Positions 6,033 to 6,331 of a stretch of DNA of 6,331 bases are shown one piece after another. This DNA comes from CAIOGO01 sp964447445. GTDB lineage: Bacteria; Bipolaricaulota; Bipolaricaulia; UBA7950; UBA9294. The stretch lies in the NCBI GenBank assembly GCA_964447445.1, contig CAYUSW010000028.1, positions 1-6,331 of the forward strand. The letters run 5' to 3'. How positions within the stretch are numbered: position 1 is the first letter of the stretch; each line of letters begins with the position of its first letter. The position numbers and the translations under genes are program-made. A model generated the notes under the pieces. The model was not told where the DNA came from and made no database searches. It was given only the letters and a program-made list of their open reading frames with translations.

Positions 6033-6331
6033 CTACTGAACGCGCCCCGTCGCGATCCACGTGGCCCAGTCGGCAAAGCCGTTAGCCAACGCTTCGGCGG
6101 CCGCTCCCGCGGCGGCGTAGCGCACAGCAGCCAACTCGGCGGAGAACTCTCCCGCACGCTCGAAAACGACCGCGAAGCGCGCCAGCGGCGACCCGTTCTC
6201 CACGACGTGTGGCTCAGGCGAGTCCTCTACATAGGCAGGGCAGCCGACGCTTCCCGGATTCACGAGGAGCAGCGTCTTCCGCCGGACGATTCGCGGCGTG
6301 TGGTCATGCCCGCAGAGGACGAGGCTTTGGG
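6033..6331 (-). CDS. YfcE/MJ0936-type cytoplasmic metallophosphoesterase, C-terminal part (cut by window edge)
   Basis: The frame is open from the right edge to a TAG at 6035-6033 and encodes the last 99 residues of a calcineurin-like phosphoesterase. The visible part begins QSLVLCGHDHTPRIVRR, which is the family's final metal-ligand motif GHxH, and continues with LLLVNPGSVGCPAY, the typical NPGS strand-turn of the small YfcE/MJ0936 phosphodiesterases. These are single-domain proteins of about 160-250 residues, and the missing N-terminal half should carry the DxH, GDxxD and GNHD motifs. No signal or membrane segment is seen in this part. The gene lies 122 bases upstream of the repressor, with the operon promoter in the gap, so it probably belongs to a separate transcription unit. 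Physiological substrate is unknown. Confidence 0.88.
   Translation of the reverse strand, partial: QSLVLCGHDHTPRIVRRKTLLLVNPGSVGCPAYVEDSPEPHVVENGSPLARFAVVFERAGEFSAELAAVRYAAAGAAAEALANGFADWATWIATGRVQ

Overview
The window is a compact, high-GC (about 60% or more by eye) bacterial segment in which every supported gene lies on the minus strand. Reading along that strand, from high to low coordinates, it holds: the 3' end of a cytoplasmic metallophosphoesterase (6331-6033); a promoter with a LacI-type operator (about 5973-5917); a LacI-family repressor (5910-4909); a class I DhnA/FbaB/LsrF-type aldolase (4912-4166); a secreted multidomain calcineurin-like metallophosphoesterase (4164-2527); a family 1 ABC solute-binding protein (2503-1229); a small exported protein with an oxidoreductase-molybdopterin (sulfite-oxidase) fold (1141-623); and the first 165 codons of a medium-chain zinc alcohol dehydrogenase (496 to the left edge). 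No gene-free stretch exceeds 125 bases. I see no RNA genes, mobile elements, CRISPR arrays or tRNAs.

The six genes from the repressor onward look like one operon. Repressor and aldolase overlap by four bases (ATGA). The aldolase and phosphoesterase are one base apart, with the ribosome binding site written in the last aldolase codons. The phosphoesterase and binding protein are 23 bases apart. A consensus-like sigma-70 promoter (TTGACA, 17-base spacer, TAGAGT) precedes the repressor. A 14-base palindrome with a central CG sits just downstream of the predicted transcription start, so the repressor probably controls its own operon as a roadblock or steric repressor.

The gene mix suggests an inducible carbohydrate or polyol utilisation locus. 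The secreted phosphoesterase may free a substrate from a phosphorylated compound outside the membrane, the binding protein would deliver it to an ABC permease (not in the window, possibly beyond the left edge), and the dehydrogenase and aldolase would act in the cytoplasm. The substrate cannot be read from the sequence. The exported molybdopterin-fold protein lacks cysteine in its mature part and is an unexpected member of such an operon.

The organism cannot be identified firmly. Sec-type signal peptides, lack of a lipobox on the binding protein, strong GGAGG-type ribosome binding sites and high GC fit an uncultured, probably anaerobic or thermophilic bacterial lineage with a diderm envelope (Bipolaricaulota-like is a guess). 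No strong signs of recent transfer are visible.
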